DNA from: Pirellulales bacterium
GTDB lineage: Bacteria > Planctomycetota > Planctomycetia > Pirellulales > Thermoguttaceae
Assembly (NCBI GenBank): GCA_016931995.1
Contig: JAFGDS010000120.1
Coordinates: 1-64,000, forward strand
Direction of reading: 5' to 3'
Length of the DNA: 64,000 nucleotides
The position numbers and the translations under genes are program-made. Positions 53,866-63,158 of this stretch are shown here, piece by piece. Under the pieces are notes generated by a model that was not told the DNA's origin, did no database searches, and saw only the letters and a program-made list of their open reading frames with translations. The first letter of the stretch is position 1; each line of letters starts with the position of its first letter.

Positions 53866-55445
53866 ACTTCCACTTGTTGCTCCGTAGCGCGCTGGACGAC
53901 ACGCTTGGCCCGACGCTCGCGGCGTTTCGGCCCGAGTTGGCCCTATGCGCGACAATCGTGGCGCTGCTCGTGGTGCGGATGTTCCTGCCGCGTTGGCGGC
54001 TGGGGCCGCCTTGCGTCGCCGCGGTCGGGGTGATCGTCGCCCTGGTTCTCGCGGCGCCGTGGCACTACCTCTCCTCGGTGGGCATGGACCGGGCCGTGCC
54101 GATCTTCACCGGCATGCTCACGTTCGATACGTTCTCCGTCTTCCTGCGGAGCCTGTTGCTGCTGTTCGTGCTGCTCTTCGTGATGTTCACGCAGTGCTCG
54201 GGCGTGCCCCGCGAGGAGTCGGCCACGGAGTTTTACGTGCTCGTGCTGGGCGCCACCGTGGGCATGTGCCTGATGGTCTCGGCCAACCACATGCTCGTCG
54301 TGTTCCTGGGCATGGAGATGGCCAGCCTGCCGTCCTACGTGCTAGCCGGCATGATGCGCCACGAACGCCGCGCGAGCGAAGCCGCGCTCAAGTACGCCGT
54401 CTACGGAGCGGGCACGGCCGGCGTCATGCTCTACGGAATCAGCCTCCTGGTCGGCGCGCTCGGCTCGGCGCATCTGCCCACCATGGCCGGAGCCCTGGCC
54501 GACGCGCTGGCGGCCGGCCCGCTGGGCGACCGCGCGGTCGTCCTCATGCTCGGCAGTCTGATGATCGCCGTGGGCCTGGCCTTCAAGCTTTCGGCGGTGC
54601 CGTTTCACTTCTGGGCGCCCGACGTGTTCGAGGGCGCCACGGCCGAAGTGGCCGCGTTCCTGTCGGTGGCCTCGAAAGCGGCCGCGCTGGGCCTTCTCGT
54701 GCGGCTCGTGGTCGGTCTGGGCGGCGTCGCCGATCCGGCGGGACTTGAAGCCCTCGCGCCGGTGCGCCATTATCTCGGCATCCTCATCGCCTCTCTGGCG
54801 GCCGTCACGTGCACGTTCGGCAATCTCGCGGCCTACGGCCAGACGAATCTCAAGCGGCTGTTGGCCTATTCGACCATCGCGCACGCCGGATACATGATGA
54901 TGCCCGTGGCGGCGATGGCCTTCCTCATGGGCCGCGACCCGGCCGGCGCACGCGCGGCCGCGGCCGCCGTGGTCTTCTACGTCTCGATCTACCTGTTCAT
55001 GAATCTCGGGGCGTTCGCCGTCGTGGCGTTTGTGCGCAACGCGACGGGCAGCGAGCAGATCGACCATCTGGCGGGCTTGATCCGCCGCTCGACCGGTCTG
55101 GCCGTGTGCTTCGCCGTCATGCTTTTCAGCCTGGTGGGCTTGCCGCCCTTGGCCGGATTCGCCGGCAAGTTCGCGGCGTTCGCCGCGGTGTACGACGCGG
55201 GCTTGATTTCGCTCCTGGTCATCGGCCTGGTCAACACGGTGTTGAGCCTGTTCTACTACCTCCGCGTCGTGAAGGTCATGGCCCTGGCGCCCGAGTCGGA
55301 GGAGCACCCGGCGGCGGAGATCCCGCTGGGTTCGACGCCGGGGGTGTTCTGCCTAGCGCTGACCGTACCCCTGGTGGTCTGGGGCATCTGGTGGAACGGC
55401 CTGTTCACCTGGGCCCAAGCCGCCGCGGCGCTGCTGGTCCCGTGA
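53862..55445 (+). CDS. nuoN: NADH-quinone oxidoreductase subunit N
   Basis: A 527-residue antiporter-like subunit with about 14 helices. Family motifs: FLGMEMASLPSYVLAGMMR, ASEAALKYAVYGAGTAGVML, FKLSAVPFHFWAPDVFEGA (Lys) and LLAYSTIAHAGYMMM. The start is GTG at 53862, overlapping the nuoM stop by four bases, with GGAGG about 13 bases upstream. It ends the operon; no clear terminator follows, only a decayed acgcccttcgttcctcgggac repeat before the convergent ferredoxin-like gene. Confidence 0.95.
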   Translation: MNFHLLLRSALDDTLGPTLAAFRPELALCATIVALLVVRMFLPRWRLGPPCVAAVGVIVALVLAAPWHYLSSVGMDRAVPIFTGMLTFDTFSVFLRSLLLLFVLLFVMFTQCSGVPREESATEFYVLVLGATVGMCLMVSANHMLVVFLGMEMASLPSYVLAGMMRHERRASEAALKYAVYGAGTAGVMLYGISLLVGALGSAHLPTMAGALADALAAGPLGDRAVVLMLGSLMIAVGLAFKLSAVPFHFWAPDVFEGATAEVAAFLSVASKAAALGLLVRLVVGLGGVADPAGLEALAPVRHYLGILIASLAAVTCTFGNLAAYGQTNLKRLLAYSTIAHAGYMMMPVAAMAFLMGRDPAGARAAAAAVVFYVSIYLFMNLGAFAVVAFVRNATGSEQIDHLAGLIRRSTGLAVCFAVMLFSLVGLPPLAGFAGKFAAFAAVYDAGLISLLVIGLVNTVLSLFYYLRVVKVMALAPESEEHPAAEIPLGSTPGVFCLALTVPLVVWGIWWNGLFTWAQAAAALLVP

Positions 55446-55517
55446 CCGCGGGCGCCCATTCTCGCGACCACGCCCTTCGTTCCTCGGGACGCATCACCCA
55501 AAAGAAGAAAACCCGGA

Positions 55518-56261
55518 CTACAGCGCGTCGTCGTCCAGGTCGTCAACGAGTCTGTCGAGGTCGTCGTCCGCGCGACGGCTTGGGCGGCGGGCGGGCGGCG
55601 GGTCGGCGCGGCCCGCGATCGTCGGCTCGGGGCACTCCGGGAACACGATGGCCCCGGCCGGACATACGCGCGCGCACGCCGGGCAACCCGGCCGGCACGC
55701 GTCCGGCTGCTCGACCAGGACCTTCTCCGAGCCGTCCAGCCCGAAAACGCCAAACAGACAGAAGTTCAAACACTCCAGGCAATTGACGCACCGCTGGCCG
55801 TCGATGACCGGATACCAGCGCTCGCGCGTCTTCTCGGCGATCCGGCGAGGACCGGCCGGCTCCACCCCGCCCGCGACGCCGGCCACGAGCGGCTCGATCC
55901 GAGCCAGACACGCCTCGACGTCCTCGCACTGATCCAGATCGACGCACCAGATCGTTCGCGAGCTGGACGAATCGGCCCGTTTGGCCGCCGTGCCCCGGGC
56001 GCCGTTCACGCCAAACTGGTCCAACAGGGCGTGCATGGCGCGAGAGGCCATCCAACCCAGCGCGACCAAATCCCCGTCGATCGCCCGCAGCGCCGCGACG
56101 ACCGGCCCGTCGGGCGCCAGGTCGTACGCGTGCGGCGCGACGAGCACCGTCAAGCCAGCGCGCCGCCCGAGCGCGTCCAACAGCGCCGTTTCCAGGGCGC
56201 GCCGATGGGGATCCGCCGCGCGCGACGTGAAGACGACGATACTCGGAGTTTCGTGCATCAT
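55518..56261 (-). CDS. 4Fe-4S ferredoxin-type protein with unassigned N-terminal domain
   Basis: A 247-residue protein. The first ~150 residues form an alpha/beta domain of unknown family (IVVFTSRAADPHRRALETAL, LVALGWMASRAMHALL). Residues ~165-215 carry two 4Fe-4S motifs: CVNCLECLNFCLFGVFG (CxxCxxCxxxC) and CRPGCPACARVCPAGAI (CxxxCxxCxxxCP). The tail is Arg/Asp-rich. It starts 50 bases after ispH on the same strand, so it may donate electrons to IspH or another Fe-S enzyme; this is inference. Adjacent in-frame ATGs at 56261 and 56258 are equivalent. Confidence 0.8.
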   Translation of the reverse strand: MMHETPSIVVFTSRAADPHRRALETALLDALGRRAGLTVLVAPHAYDLAPDGPVVAALRAIDGDLVALGWMASRAMHALLDQFGVNGARGTAAKRADSSSSRTIWCVDLDQCEDVEACLARIEPLVAGVAGGVEPAGPRRIAEKTRERWYPVIDGQRCVNCLECLNFCLFGVFGLDGSEKVLVEQPDACRPGCPACARVCPAGAIVFPECPEPTIAGRADPPPARRPSRRADDDLDRLVDDLDDDAL

Positions 56262-56310
56262 GTTATTCCAGGGCAGGGCGTTTGGTAACATGGGTGCCAC
56301 GTCCACGCTC

Positions 56311-57234
56311 TCACGATCGCAACGGCTCCGGCAGGACGAAGCGGACGTTTTCCTCACAGATGGTACGTTCGACGACCTCGGCGGGAAAGTGCCGCCGCAG
56401 CAGGGCCACGCACGCTTGGACCACGTCCTCCGGCGCGCTGGCGCCGGCGGTGACGAGGACGGTCTGGCCGTCGGAAAAGGCGTCCAGACGGATATCGTCC
56501 GGCCCGTCCACCAGGAACGTGGTCAGGCCGCCGGCACGGCACAATTCGGCCAGCCGCTGGCTGTTCGAGCTGTTCTGGCTGCCCACCACCAGCGCGGCGT
56601 CGGCCTGCCGCGCCAGTTCGAGCACGGCCTCTTGGCGGTTCTGCGTGGCGTAGCAGATGTCTTGTCGTTTCGGCCCGACGATGGCGGGGAATCGCTCGGC
56701 CAGCCGCGCGATGATCCGCCTCGCGTCGTCAATGGACAGCGTCGTCTGGGTGAGGTAGACGACGCGACCGGGATCGGGCACGTCGAGCTGGTCGACCTCC
56801 TCGGGCCGCCCGACCACGCGGATGGCCTCGGGCGCTTCGCCCAGCGTGCCGACCACTTCGTCGTGTCCTCGATGACCCACCAACACAATCGTGTACCCCG
56901 CCGCGGCGTGGCGGACGGCCTCGGCGTGGACCTTGGTCACCAGCGGGCAGGTCGCGTCGATCGCGCGCAAGGCGCGCCGCGCGGCCCGCTCGCGCACGGC
57001 CGGCGCGACGCCATGCGCGGAGAAAAGCAGCGTGGCTCCCTCGGGAACGTCGTCCACGTCGTCGACAAACACCACGCCGCGCCGTCGGAACCGCTCGACC
57101 ACCCAGCGGTTGTGGACGATCTCGTGGTAGACGTGGATCGGCGCGCCGAACCGCTCGATCGCCCGATCGAGGCTCTCGATCGCCATGTTCACGCCGGCAC
57201 AAAACCCCCGCGGGGCGGCAAGAAGGATTCGCAT
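56311..57234 (-). CDS. ispH: 4-hydroxy-3-methylbut-2-enyl diphosphate reductase
   Basis: A 307-residue Fe-S enzyme catalysing the last step of the MEP isoprenoid pathway, making IPP and DMAPP from HMBPP. The three cluster cysteines are present: Cys12 in APRGFCAGV, the Cys of DATCPLV and that of DICYATQNRQ. Substrate-binding His residues lie in VYHEIVHN and FSAHGV, and SQNSSNSQRL is the conserved Ser/Asn motif. It lies 22 bases after purF and 50 bases before the ferredoxin-like gene, all likely one operon. Confidence 0.96.
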   Translation of the reverse strand: MRILLAAPRGFCAGVNMAIESLDRAIERFGAPIHVYHEIVHNRWVVERFRRRGVVFVDDVDDVPEGATLLFSAHGVAPAVRERAARRALRAIDATCPLVTKVHAEAVRHAAAGYTIVLVGHRGHDEVVGTLGEAPEAIRVVGRPEEVDQLDVPDPGRVVYLTQTTLSIDDARRIIARLAERFPAIVGPKRQDICYATQNRQEAVLELARQADAALVVGSQNSSNSQRLAELCRAGGLTTFLVDGPDDIRLDAFSDGQTVLVTAGASAPEDVVQACVALLRRHFPAEVVERTICEENVRFVLPEPLRS

Positions 57235-57256
57235 GGCGCCCTGAGTTTCATCCTCC

Positions 57257-58834
57257 CTACCTTGGACTCGCGGCCGACTCGTACGTGCGGCCCGCGACGC
57301 CGGCCAGGTAGTTCTCTTGGGCCTTCCGCGCGAGCTTCTGGCCGCAGGGCGTGGGGTAGACGCCGGTGATGCAGGCGCGGCAGAGACGGTCGGCGTCCAG
57401 GCCGATCGCGCGGGCGACCGACTCGACCGGCAGATACCGCAGCGAATCGGCCCCGAGGTCCGCGGCCATCTTCCGCTCGACCTCCTCGGTGAGCGGCCCG
57501 CCTTGCAGGTACGCCGGGGCGAAAAGTTCCGAAATCGTGGACATGTCGATGCCGTAGAAGCACGGCGAGACGATCGGGGGGCAGGCCACGCGGACGTGGA
57601 TCTCGCGGGCGCGACCGAGCTTGCGGATCCGCTCCAACAGCACGCGCATCGTCGTGGATCGCACGATCGAGTCCTCGACCAGCAACACGCGCTTGTCCTC
57701 GAGCACCTGCGGCAGCGGCGTGTACTTGGTCTGCGCCTTGCGGGCCCGCGACTCCGTGCCTTCGATGAACGTCCGGCCGCTGTAGCGGTTGCGGATGAGC
57801 CCTTCCAGGCTGGGGATGCCCAGCTTGAACGCCATCGCGTCGGCCGCCGCCTTGCTCGTGTCGGGCACCGGCACCACGATCGTGTCCTCGTCGAGCGGAA
57901 CGGTTTCGAGCCGGGCCAGCTCTTCGCCCAGGGCCTTGCGCGCAAGATACACGCTCCGCGAGTCCATCGTGCTGGCCACGTTCGAGAAGTACACCCACTC
58001 GAAGAAGCAGCTCGCCTGGCGCGGGCTGGAGGCGAACCGCTGGATCTCAAGCCGACCGTCCGCAATGGTCACCGCCTGGCCCGGCAGAAGCGACTTGATT
58101 TCCTCCGGGGCGAAACCCAAATTCAAGAGCGCGACGCTCTCGCTGGCGGCGGCGAACAGAGGACCTTGAATGGCGTAACTCAACGGCTTGACGCCCAGCG
58201 GGTCGCGGGCGACCAGCATGTCGCCCAGCGCATTGAGAAACACCAGGCTGTAGGCCCCGTCGAACCGCCGGGCGATCTCGCGGCACATGTCCACCAGCGG
58301 CGGCCGTTTGGCGTGCGACAGCGCGCGGCAGATCACGTGCATGATGATCTCGGTGTCGGTGTCGCGGGCAAGGTAGTTGTCGTTGTCGGAAAGCAACTCG
58401 TTGCGCAGCTCGTCGAAGTTGGCCAACTGGCCGTTGAACGCGAAGCTGAACCACTTGTGTTTGCGGATGTGGTGCCGCTCGAAGGGTTGGGCGTGGTTCC
58501 GGTCGGTGCGTCCGCAGGTGGCATAGCGGACGTGCCCGATGGCCGCGCGGCCCGCGTACTCCCGCATCAGGCTTTCGTGCTTCGCCCGGTGGTTGGTGCG
58601 GAACACCTCGCTGACCGTGCCCACGTCCTTGAACGTGTCGATCAACTGCTTCCGCGCGGGGTTGAAGGTGGTCATGCCGGCGGCAAGCTGCCCCCGGTTT
58701 TGGATGTCCAGCAGCATCCGCGGCATAAGGCGGGAAACGAATTCCGCGCCTTGTTCCGGGCAGAGCGGGCTGGTCGCGTCGCTGGGCAGATGGTAGATAG
58801 CCGCGACTCCGCATTCTTCGCGCAATGGGCTCAT
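57257..58834 (-). CDS. purF: amidophosphoribosyltransferase
   Basis: A 525-residue enzyme for the first committed step of purine synthesis (PRPP + glutamine to phosphoribosylamine). The N-terminus REECGVAAI places the catalytic Cys at residue 8 after a short propeptide, so unlike the paralogue at 15607-17034 it should be an active glutaminase. [12 protein letters not shown] and [11 protein letters not shown] are family motifs; the PRPP site is [13 protein letters not shown]. Cysteines near the C-terminus ([15 protein letters not shown]) fit the Fe-S cluster form known from Bacillus PurF. It is first gene of the purF-ispH-ferredoxin-like group. Confidence 0.94.
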   Translation of the reverse strand: MSPLREECGVAAIYHLPSDATSPLCPEQGAEFVSRLMPRMLLDIQNRGQLAAGMTTFNPARKQLIDTFKDVGTVSEVFRTNHRAKHESLMREYAGRAAIGHVRYATCGRTDRNHAQPFERHHIRKHKWFSFAFNGQLANFDELRNELLSDNDNYLARDTDTEIIMHVICRALSHAKRPPLVDMCREIARRFDGAYSLVFLNALGDMLVARDPLGVKPLSYAIQGPLFAAASESVALLNLGFAPEEIKSLLPGQAVTIADGRLEIQRFASSPRQASCFFEWVYFSNVASTMDSRSVYLARKALGEELARLETVPLDEDTIVVPVPDTSKAAADAMAFKLGIPSLEGLIRNRYSGRTFIEGTESRARKAQTKYTPLPQVLEDKRVLLVEDSIVRSTTMRVLLERIRKLGRAREIHVRVACPPIVSPCFYGIDMSTISELFAPAYLQGGPLTEEVERKMAADLGADSLRYLPVESVARAIGLDADRLCRACITGVYPTPCGQKLARKAQENYLAGVAGRTYESAASPR

Positions 58835-59630
58835 GGGTATCCTGCGACCCGGACGTGGAAGTCGCCGTGACGGGTTCGACAGAGGCTATCCGGATGGGCA
58901 AAAAACGAAAGCCTGTCCCGGGAGGTCCGCGTCTTGGTCCCCTCTCCCTCCGGGAGAGGGTCAGGGTGAGGGCGTTTCGGTCGGACCGATTGCATCGTCT
59001 GGGCGACGTGGATTCAGCTTCCCCAACAACCACCATTGTATCCGGTTTGTGCGATTTCTCAACCGACCGCCCCCCACCGCCCTTTTGGCCAAATCTGGCC
59101 GACGATATGCTGAGAGCCGTCAGGGTAGTTCCCTGTTTTCGTATCCGCGAAAATCGGACTGTCCCCTTCGACGCCTCACCGGGGCAGTCGCCGGCATACC
59201 ACGTGTGGGGAAGTTGTGGCACAAGAGAAGGCGGGTAGGGGGGGTGAGTCAACAACGTGATCGCTGCCCACCAACATCATGGTTGATCCGAGTAAAGAAA
59301 GCGCGCAGGGGCTCTGCCCCCGCACCCCCGGGATTTTTCGAGGCATGGCTCCGGTGTCCAATGGCATTTGCAGCGGGAAGGCGATCGCTCGTTTCTTGGG
59401 GCGCACTGGCAGAGCCAGTGGCACACGGCAGGTCGTGTCGTGCCCACACCCATTGGACACCGGAGCCATGCCTTAAAAAATCCTGCGGCGAAGCCGCATC
59501 GGCATCATGCCTTGTGGTGGCGAATCCTCGAGTCGGATGAGCCAACGTCATCACACGACAAGAAATAAAGTTGTCTCTCAGCGAAAAGAGTCATCCTGAA
59601 CCCAGCGAGGGATCGCTGGAAGATCCACTC
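58835..59630. repeat. 800-base repeat-filled divergent region
   Basis: No gene is supported. Contents in order: a cccctctccctccgggagag repeat at ~58939-58975; a ggggac-gtccc-family hairpin at ~59125-59180 (cgaaaatcggactgtcccc); a nested palindrome at 59341-59473 with perfect 24-base arms (aggcatggctccggtgtcca...) enclosing a second palindrome (cactggcagagccagtg, 59404-59420); and a decayed gtcatcctga arm at 59591-59622 that reaches to within nine bases of the proB ATG. Promoters for purF and proB must also be here but are not evident. Confidence 0.8.
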
Positions 59631-60770
59631 ATGTCATACCTATTACGCCAGGAAATCGCGACCACGGCGACGACGTTGGTCGTCAAGGTGGGTACCCGCG
59701 TGTTGACCCAGTCCAACGGACAGCTCGACGAAGACCGTGTCGCCCAGTTGAGCGAGCAGATCCATCGGGTAAAGGTCACCGGCCGGCGGATCGCGCTGGT
59801 CAGCTCCGGCGCGGTGGGGGCCGGCATGGGGCGGCTCGGACTCGCGCGACGGCCCGCCGACCTCGCCCACCTTCAAGCGGTCGCCGCCATCGGACAGGGG
59901 GCCCTGGTCGAGGCGTACGAAAAGGCCCTGCGGGCGCACGGCCACCATGCCGCCCAAATCCTGCTCACCGCCGAGGACCTCGACCACCGCACCCGGTACC
60001 TCAACGCCCGAAACACCATCCTCACGTTGCTGGACCTCGACGCGGTGCCCATCATCAACGAAAACGACACGGTCGCCGTCGACGAGCTGCAGACCACCTT
60101 CGGCGACAACGACCGGCTCGCGGCCATCGTCACGAATCTGATCCGCGCCCCGCTTCTCGTGCTGCTTTCGGACGTGGACGGACTGTTTGACCGGAGCCCC
60201 GCGGAGCCCGGCGCCGCGGTGATCCCCACGGTGACGCGGTTCGATGAATCGCTCCGCGGCCTGGTTCGCGACTCCTCCGGCGGCCTCGGCAAGGGAGGCA
60301 TGGCCAGCAAGCTCGAGGCCGCGCGCGCGGCCACCGCGGCCGGCGAGAACGTCATCATCGCCGGCGGCCGGACTCCCGACGTGCTCACCCGCATTCTCGC
60401 CGGAGAGGAGGTCGGCACGCTGTTTCTCGCGCAAGGCCACACCGTCGCGGCGCGGAAGCGGTGGATCGGATTTACCGTGCAGCCGCGCGGCGCGCTGGTG
60501 CTCGACGACGGCGCCCGCGCGGCCGTCGTCGAACAGGGCCGCAGCCTGCTGCCCATCGGCGTCGTCGAGGCCACTGGCCATTTCAAGAAGGGCGACGTGG
60601 TGGCCTTGCAGAACGCGCAGCGGGTCGAGTTCGGTCGAGGGCTCATCAATTACAACTTCGAGGAAATCCAGCGGATCAAGGGCCTGCGGACCGACCAGAT
60701 CCGCCAGGTGTTGGGCCATTACCCCTACGACGAAGTCATCCACCGAGACAACATGGTCGTCACTCGCTAG
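59631..60770 (+). CDS. proB: glutamate 5-kinase
   Basis: A 379-residue enzyme of proline synthesis, phosphorylating glutamate at the 5-carboxylate. The amino acid kinase domain has VVKVGTRVLT, LVSSGAVGAGM, PIINENDTVA, FGDNDRLAAIV and LLSDVDGLFD. A PUA domain occupies about residues 285-370, as in most bacterial ProB. The ribosome binding site (ggaag, eight bases upstream) lies within the decayed repeat noted above. proA is not adjacent; the repeat block that follows ends the unit. Confidence 0.95.
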   Translation: MSYLLRQEIATTATTLVVKVGTRVLTQSNGQLDEDRVAQLSEQIHRVKVTGRRIALVSSGAVGAGMGRLGLARRPADLAHLQAVAAIGQGALVEAYEKALRAHGHHAAQILLTAEDLDHRTRYLNARNTILTLLDLDAVPIINENDTVAVDELQTTFGDNDRLAAIVTNLIRAPLLVLLSDVDGLFDRSPAEPGAAVIPTVTRFDESLRGLVRDSSGGLGKGGMASKLEAARAATAAGENVIIAGGRTPDVLTRILAGEEVGTLFLAQGHTVAARKRWIGFTVQPRGALVLDDGARAAVVEQGRSLLPIGVVEATGHFKKGDVVALQNAQRVEFGRGLINYNFEEIQRIKGLRTDQIRQVLGHYPYDEVIHRDNMVVTR

Positions 60771-60807
60771 CGGGGGGCGTCGTGCGGATGTGACCTTATC
60801 CAGCGCG

Positions 60808-60905
60808 TGCCACTGGCTCTGCCAGTGCCAAAAACGCGTGCCACTGGCTCTGCCAGTGCTCCATGCCAGGAGCGCATCCCCACCGGCCGAGCCAGTGGCA
60901 CGCGC
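60808..60905. repeat. three ccactggctctgccag palindromes
   Basis: Two direct copies (60809-60828, 60839-60860) and an inverted part (~60884-60903) fill most of the proB-lpxK gap. Confidence 0.8.
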
Positions 60906-60939
60906 CAAGGTCGACCTTCTCCGAGAATGTGAGCCAGCC

Positions 60940-62007
60940 GTGGCGTGGGATCCTTCCAAATTCCGCGAACTCGTCAGCGGGCGCCGCCGCGGCGCGACCG
61001 CCGCGTTGCTCCGGGCGGGCTTGCGCGCGGCGGAAGTGCCGTATCGGATCGCGGTCGGCTGGCGCAACCGGCGATACGACCGCGGGAAGATCGAAATCCA
61101 CCGCGCGGGCGTGCCGGTGGTGAGCGTCGGCAATCTGTCGCTGGGCGGGACCGGCAAAACGCCGATGGTGCAGTGGATCGCCCGTTGGTTCCGCGGCCAA
61201 GGGGTCCGCGTGGCCGTCATCAGCCGCGGCTACGGCGCCGAGGACGGCGCGGCCAACGACGAAGCCCTCGAACTGGAGCAGAAGCTGCCCGACGTGCCGC
61301 ATCTGGAGAATCCCGACCGCGCGGCCGCCGCCCGGGTGGCCGTCGAGGAGCTGGACATGCAGGCGATCGTGCTGGACGACGCCTTCCAGCACCGCCGGAT
61401 CGCCCGCGATTTGGACGTCGTCCTCCTGGACGCCCTGGAGCCGTTCGGCTTCGACCACGTATTCCCGCGGGGTACGCTGCGCGAGCCCGTCTCCGGGTTG
61501 GCTCGGGCCGACGTGGTGGCCCTGTCGCGAGCCGACCTCGTCGCGCCGGCCGAGCGCGAGGCGATCCGACGACGCGTGCTGGAACACGCCCCGCGAGCGC
61601 TTTGGATGGAAGTCGTCCACCACCCGGCGGCGCTCTGGGCCGCCGACGGTCGGCAGCAGCCGATCGACGCGCTTCGGGACCAGCCGGTCGCCGCGTTTTG
61701 CGGATTGGGCAATCCCACCGGCTTCCGGCGCACGCTCGATGCTTGCGGCTATCGCACGATCGCCTTCCGCACGTTTCCCGATCACCACCGATACGACCGC
61801 GGCGACGTCGAATCGCTCGCGGATTGGGCCAAGGCCCTCGACGTTCGGGCGATTCTCTGCACGCACAAGGATCTCGTCAAGCTCGGCATCGACCGCCTGG
61901 GCCCCCACCCGCTGTGGGCGCTTTCCATCGAACTGGAGTTCCTGACCGGCCAGGCCGAGTTCGAGGAACAGTTGCGCCGTCTGCTGTCGCTGGGACCGGC
62001 GATGTAG
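60940..62007 (+). CDS. lpxK: tetraacyldisaccharide 4'-kinase
   Basis: A 355-residue lipid A kinase that phosphorylates the 4' position of the disaccharide precursor at the inner membrane. The P-loop is GNLSLGGTGKTP (about residues 64-75), followed by SRGYGAEDGAANDEAL and VLDDAFQHRRI (the DDxFQH signature), and FPDHHRYDRGD near the C-terminus. The start is taken as GTG at 60940, the only in-frame start between the repeat block and the first conserved residues; no good Shine-Dalgarno precedes it. Its presence argues for a lipid A-containing outer membrane. Confidence 0.93.
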   Translation: MAWDPSKFRELVSGRRRGATAALLRAGLRAAEVPYRIAVGWRNRRYDRGKIEIHRAGVPVVSVGNLSLGGTGKTPMVQWIARWFRGQGVRVAVISRGYGAEDGAANDEALELEQKLPDVPHLENPDRAAAARVAVEELDMQAIVLDDAFQHRRIARDLDVVLLDALEPFGFDHVFPRGTLREPVSGLARADVVALSRADLVAPAEREAIRRRVLEHAPRALWMEVVHHPAALWAADGRQQPIDALRDQPVAAFCGLGNPTGFRRTLDACGYRTIAFRTFPDHHRYDRGDVESLADWAKALDVRAILCTHKDLVKLGIDRLGPHPLWALSIELEFLTGQAEFEEQLRRLLSLGPAM

Positions 62008-62009
62008 AG

Positions 62010-62098
62010 AGCGACTCCTGTCGCCGCCCCGATGTGTGCCACGGGCTCCGCCCGTGCGTTGGCCAGCACATTCGAGCCCACGGGCACGCCCGTGGCAC
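62010..62098. repeat. gactcctgtcgcc and gccacgggctccgcccgtg repeats
   Basis: A single gcgactcctgtcgcc arm (62010-62025) is followed by paired palindromes at 62036-62057 and 62076-62098 (gtgccacgggctccgcccgt / cccacgggcacgcccgtggc). The rest of the gap to 62301 shows no gene. Confidence 0.8.
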
Positions 62099-62301
62099 CG
62101 GGACGAAGACGGAATCCGCAGCGAAATCCACCCAATCCGGGGGGATTTAGATATTCTCCTATCTGTTTTGTCAGGATATGCCCTCGGGCGGCACATGCAT
62201 GATAAGGGATGCGAGCGGCTTGTCCGGCTGTCTGATCGCCTTCCGTGGGCTTGGATTACACACTAATGAGGGGCGATGGTTACCCAGTTGGAGAGTTTGT
62301 G

Positions 62302-63087
62302 ATGAGGAAAGTGCTTGTCCTTCTTGCCGTGGCGGCCATTGCCCTGGTGTGCTGCGACAACGCCGCCCGCGCGGCTTACCAGAAGATCGAGTTTGACACG
62401 CTTCTCGGAGGCGGGCTGAGCTACGACCAGAGCGGCGCCGACGTCGTCGCCAATGCGGCGGGCGCGTACCGCCAGGCCGTCAGCGCGTCCGGCGACCTCA
62501 CCAGTCTGCAGCAGATCGGGGGCGACGGTATCCACAACCCGATCTCGGGCAATTTCGCCATGTTCGGGATCTTCCACTACGAGGACCCGACCGACGTCCT
62601 GGGTTGGGGAGCAAGCAATCCCACGACCCCGTTCGCCCTGGAAGTCCGGGCGTGGGGCGTTGGGCTCGATGCGAACATCGATCAATATGGTCAACCTGAT
62701 CCCCTTGATGGCGAATTCGACTTCCCCGAGAGTTTCACCCTCAATGCCATCGACATGCCGGATGTGGACTACCTGAGCGCGACCTTCGCGCAACTCGGCG
62801 CGTGGGGCAACACCGACGTGACTCAGGGGCAAGGCGATGTCCGCGTCTGGATGGACATCACTCTCCTGCCGGGCCAGCTTGCTGCGCTGAGCGTCGTCAT
62901 CGACGGCTTCGCGACGGACAACTGGCCCAGCGTGGAAGCCAATCTGCTGTTTGGCGCGTTGCAGGGCTACACGCCGGGCGTGACGCCCGGCTCCGGCTTC
63001 TACGCGGCCGTGCCCGAGCCGACCGCCTTATTGATCTGGACGGTCCTGGGTGCGTTGGGCGCGGTTGTCTTCGCCCGGCGGAAGTAG
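62302..63087 (+). CDS. PEP-CTERM protein
   Basis: A 261-residue exported protein: leader of ~25 residues (MRKVLVLLAVAAIALVCC...), a beta-rich body with many Asp, Gly and Ala residues (LGWGASNPTTPFALEVRAWG), and the sorting signal VPEPTALLIWTVLGALGAVV followed by ARRK. The PEP motif is canonical. A possible binding role in the matrix is only inference. GGAGAG lies seven bases before the ATG at 62302. A strong terminator follows the stop by ~30 bases. Confidence 0.88.
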   Translation: MRKVLVLLAVAAIALVCCDNAARAAYQKIEFDTLLGGGLSYDQSGADVVANAAGAYRQAVSASGDLTSLQQIGGDGIHNPISGNFAMFGIFHYEDPTDVLGWGASNPTTPFALEVRAWGVGLDANIDQYGQPDPLDGEFDFPESFTLNAIDMPDVDYLSATFAQLGAWGNTDVTQGQGDVRVWMDITLLPGQLAALSVVIDGFATDNWPSVEANLLFGALQGYTPGVTPGSGFYAAVPEPTALLIWTVLGALGAVVFARRK

Positions 63088-63116
63088 CCAAGCCCGGCCT
63101 CAACGAACAGATTTCA

Positions 63117-63153
63117 GGCGGCGAGGGGATCGACCTTCGCCGCCTTTTCTTTT
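63117..63153 (+). terminator. rho-independent terminator
   Basis: A perfect 8-base stem ggcggcga/tcgccgcc with a 12-base loop is followed by ttttctttt. It ends the PEP-CTERM gene and stands just before the converging minus-strand group. Confidence 0.9.
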
Positions 63154-63158
63154 CCGTT

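Noticed and set aside
60808-60905. possible CRISPR array
   Set aside because: Copies are palindromic, differ in orientation and spacing, and have no uniform unique spacers. No cas gene is present.
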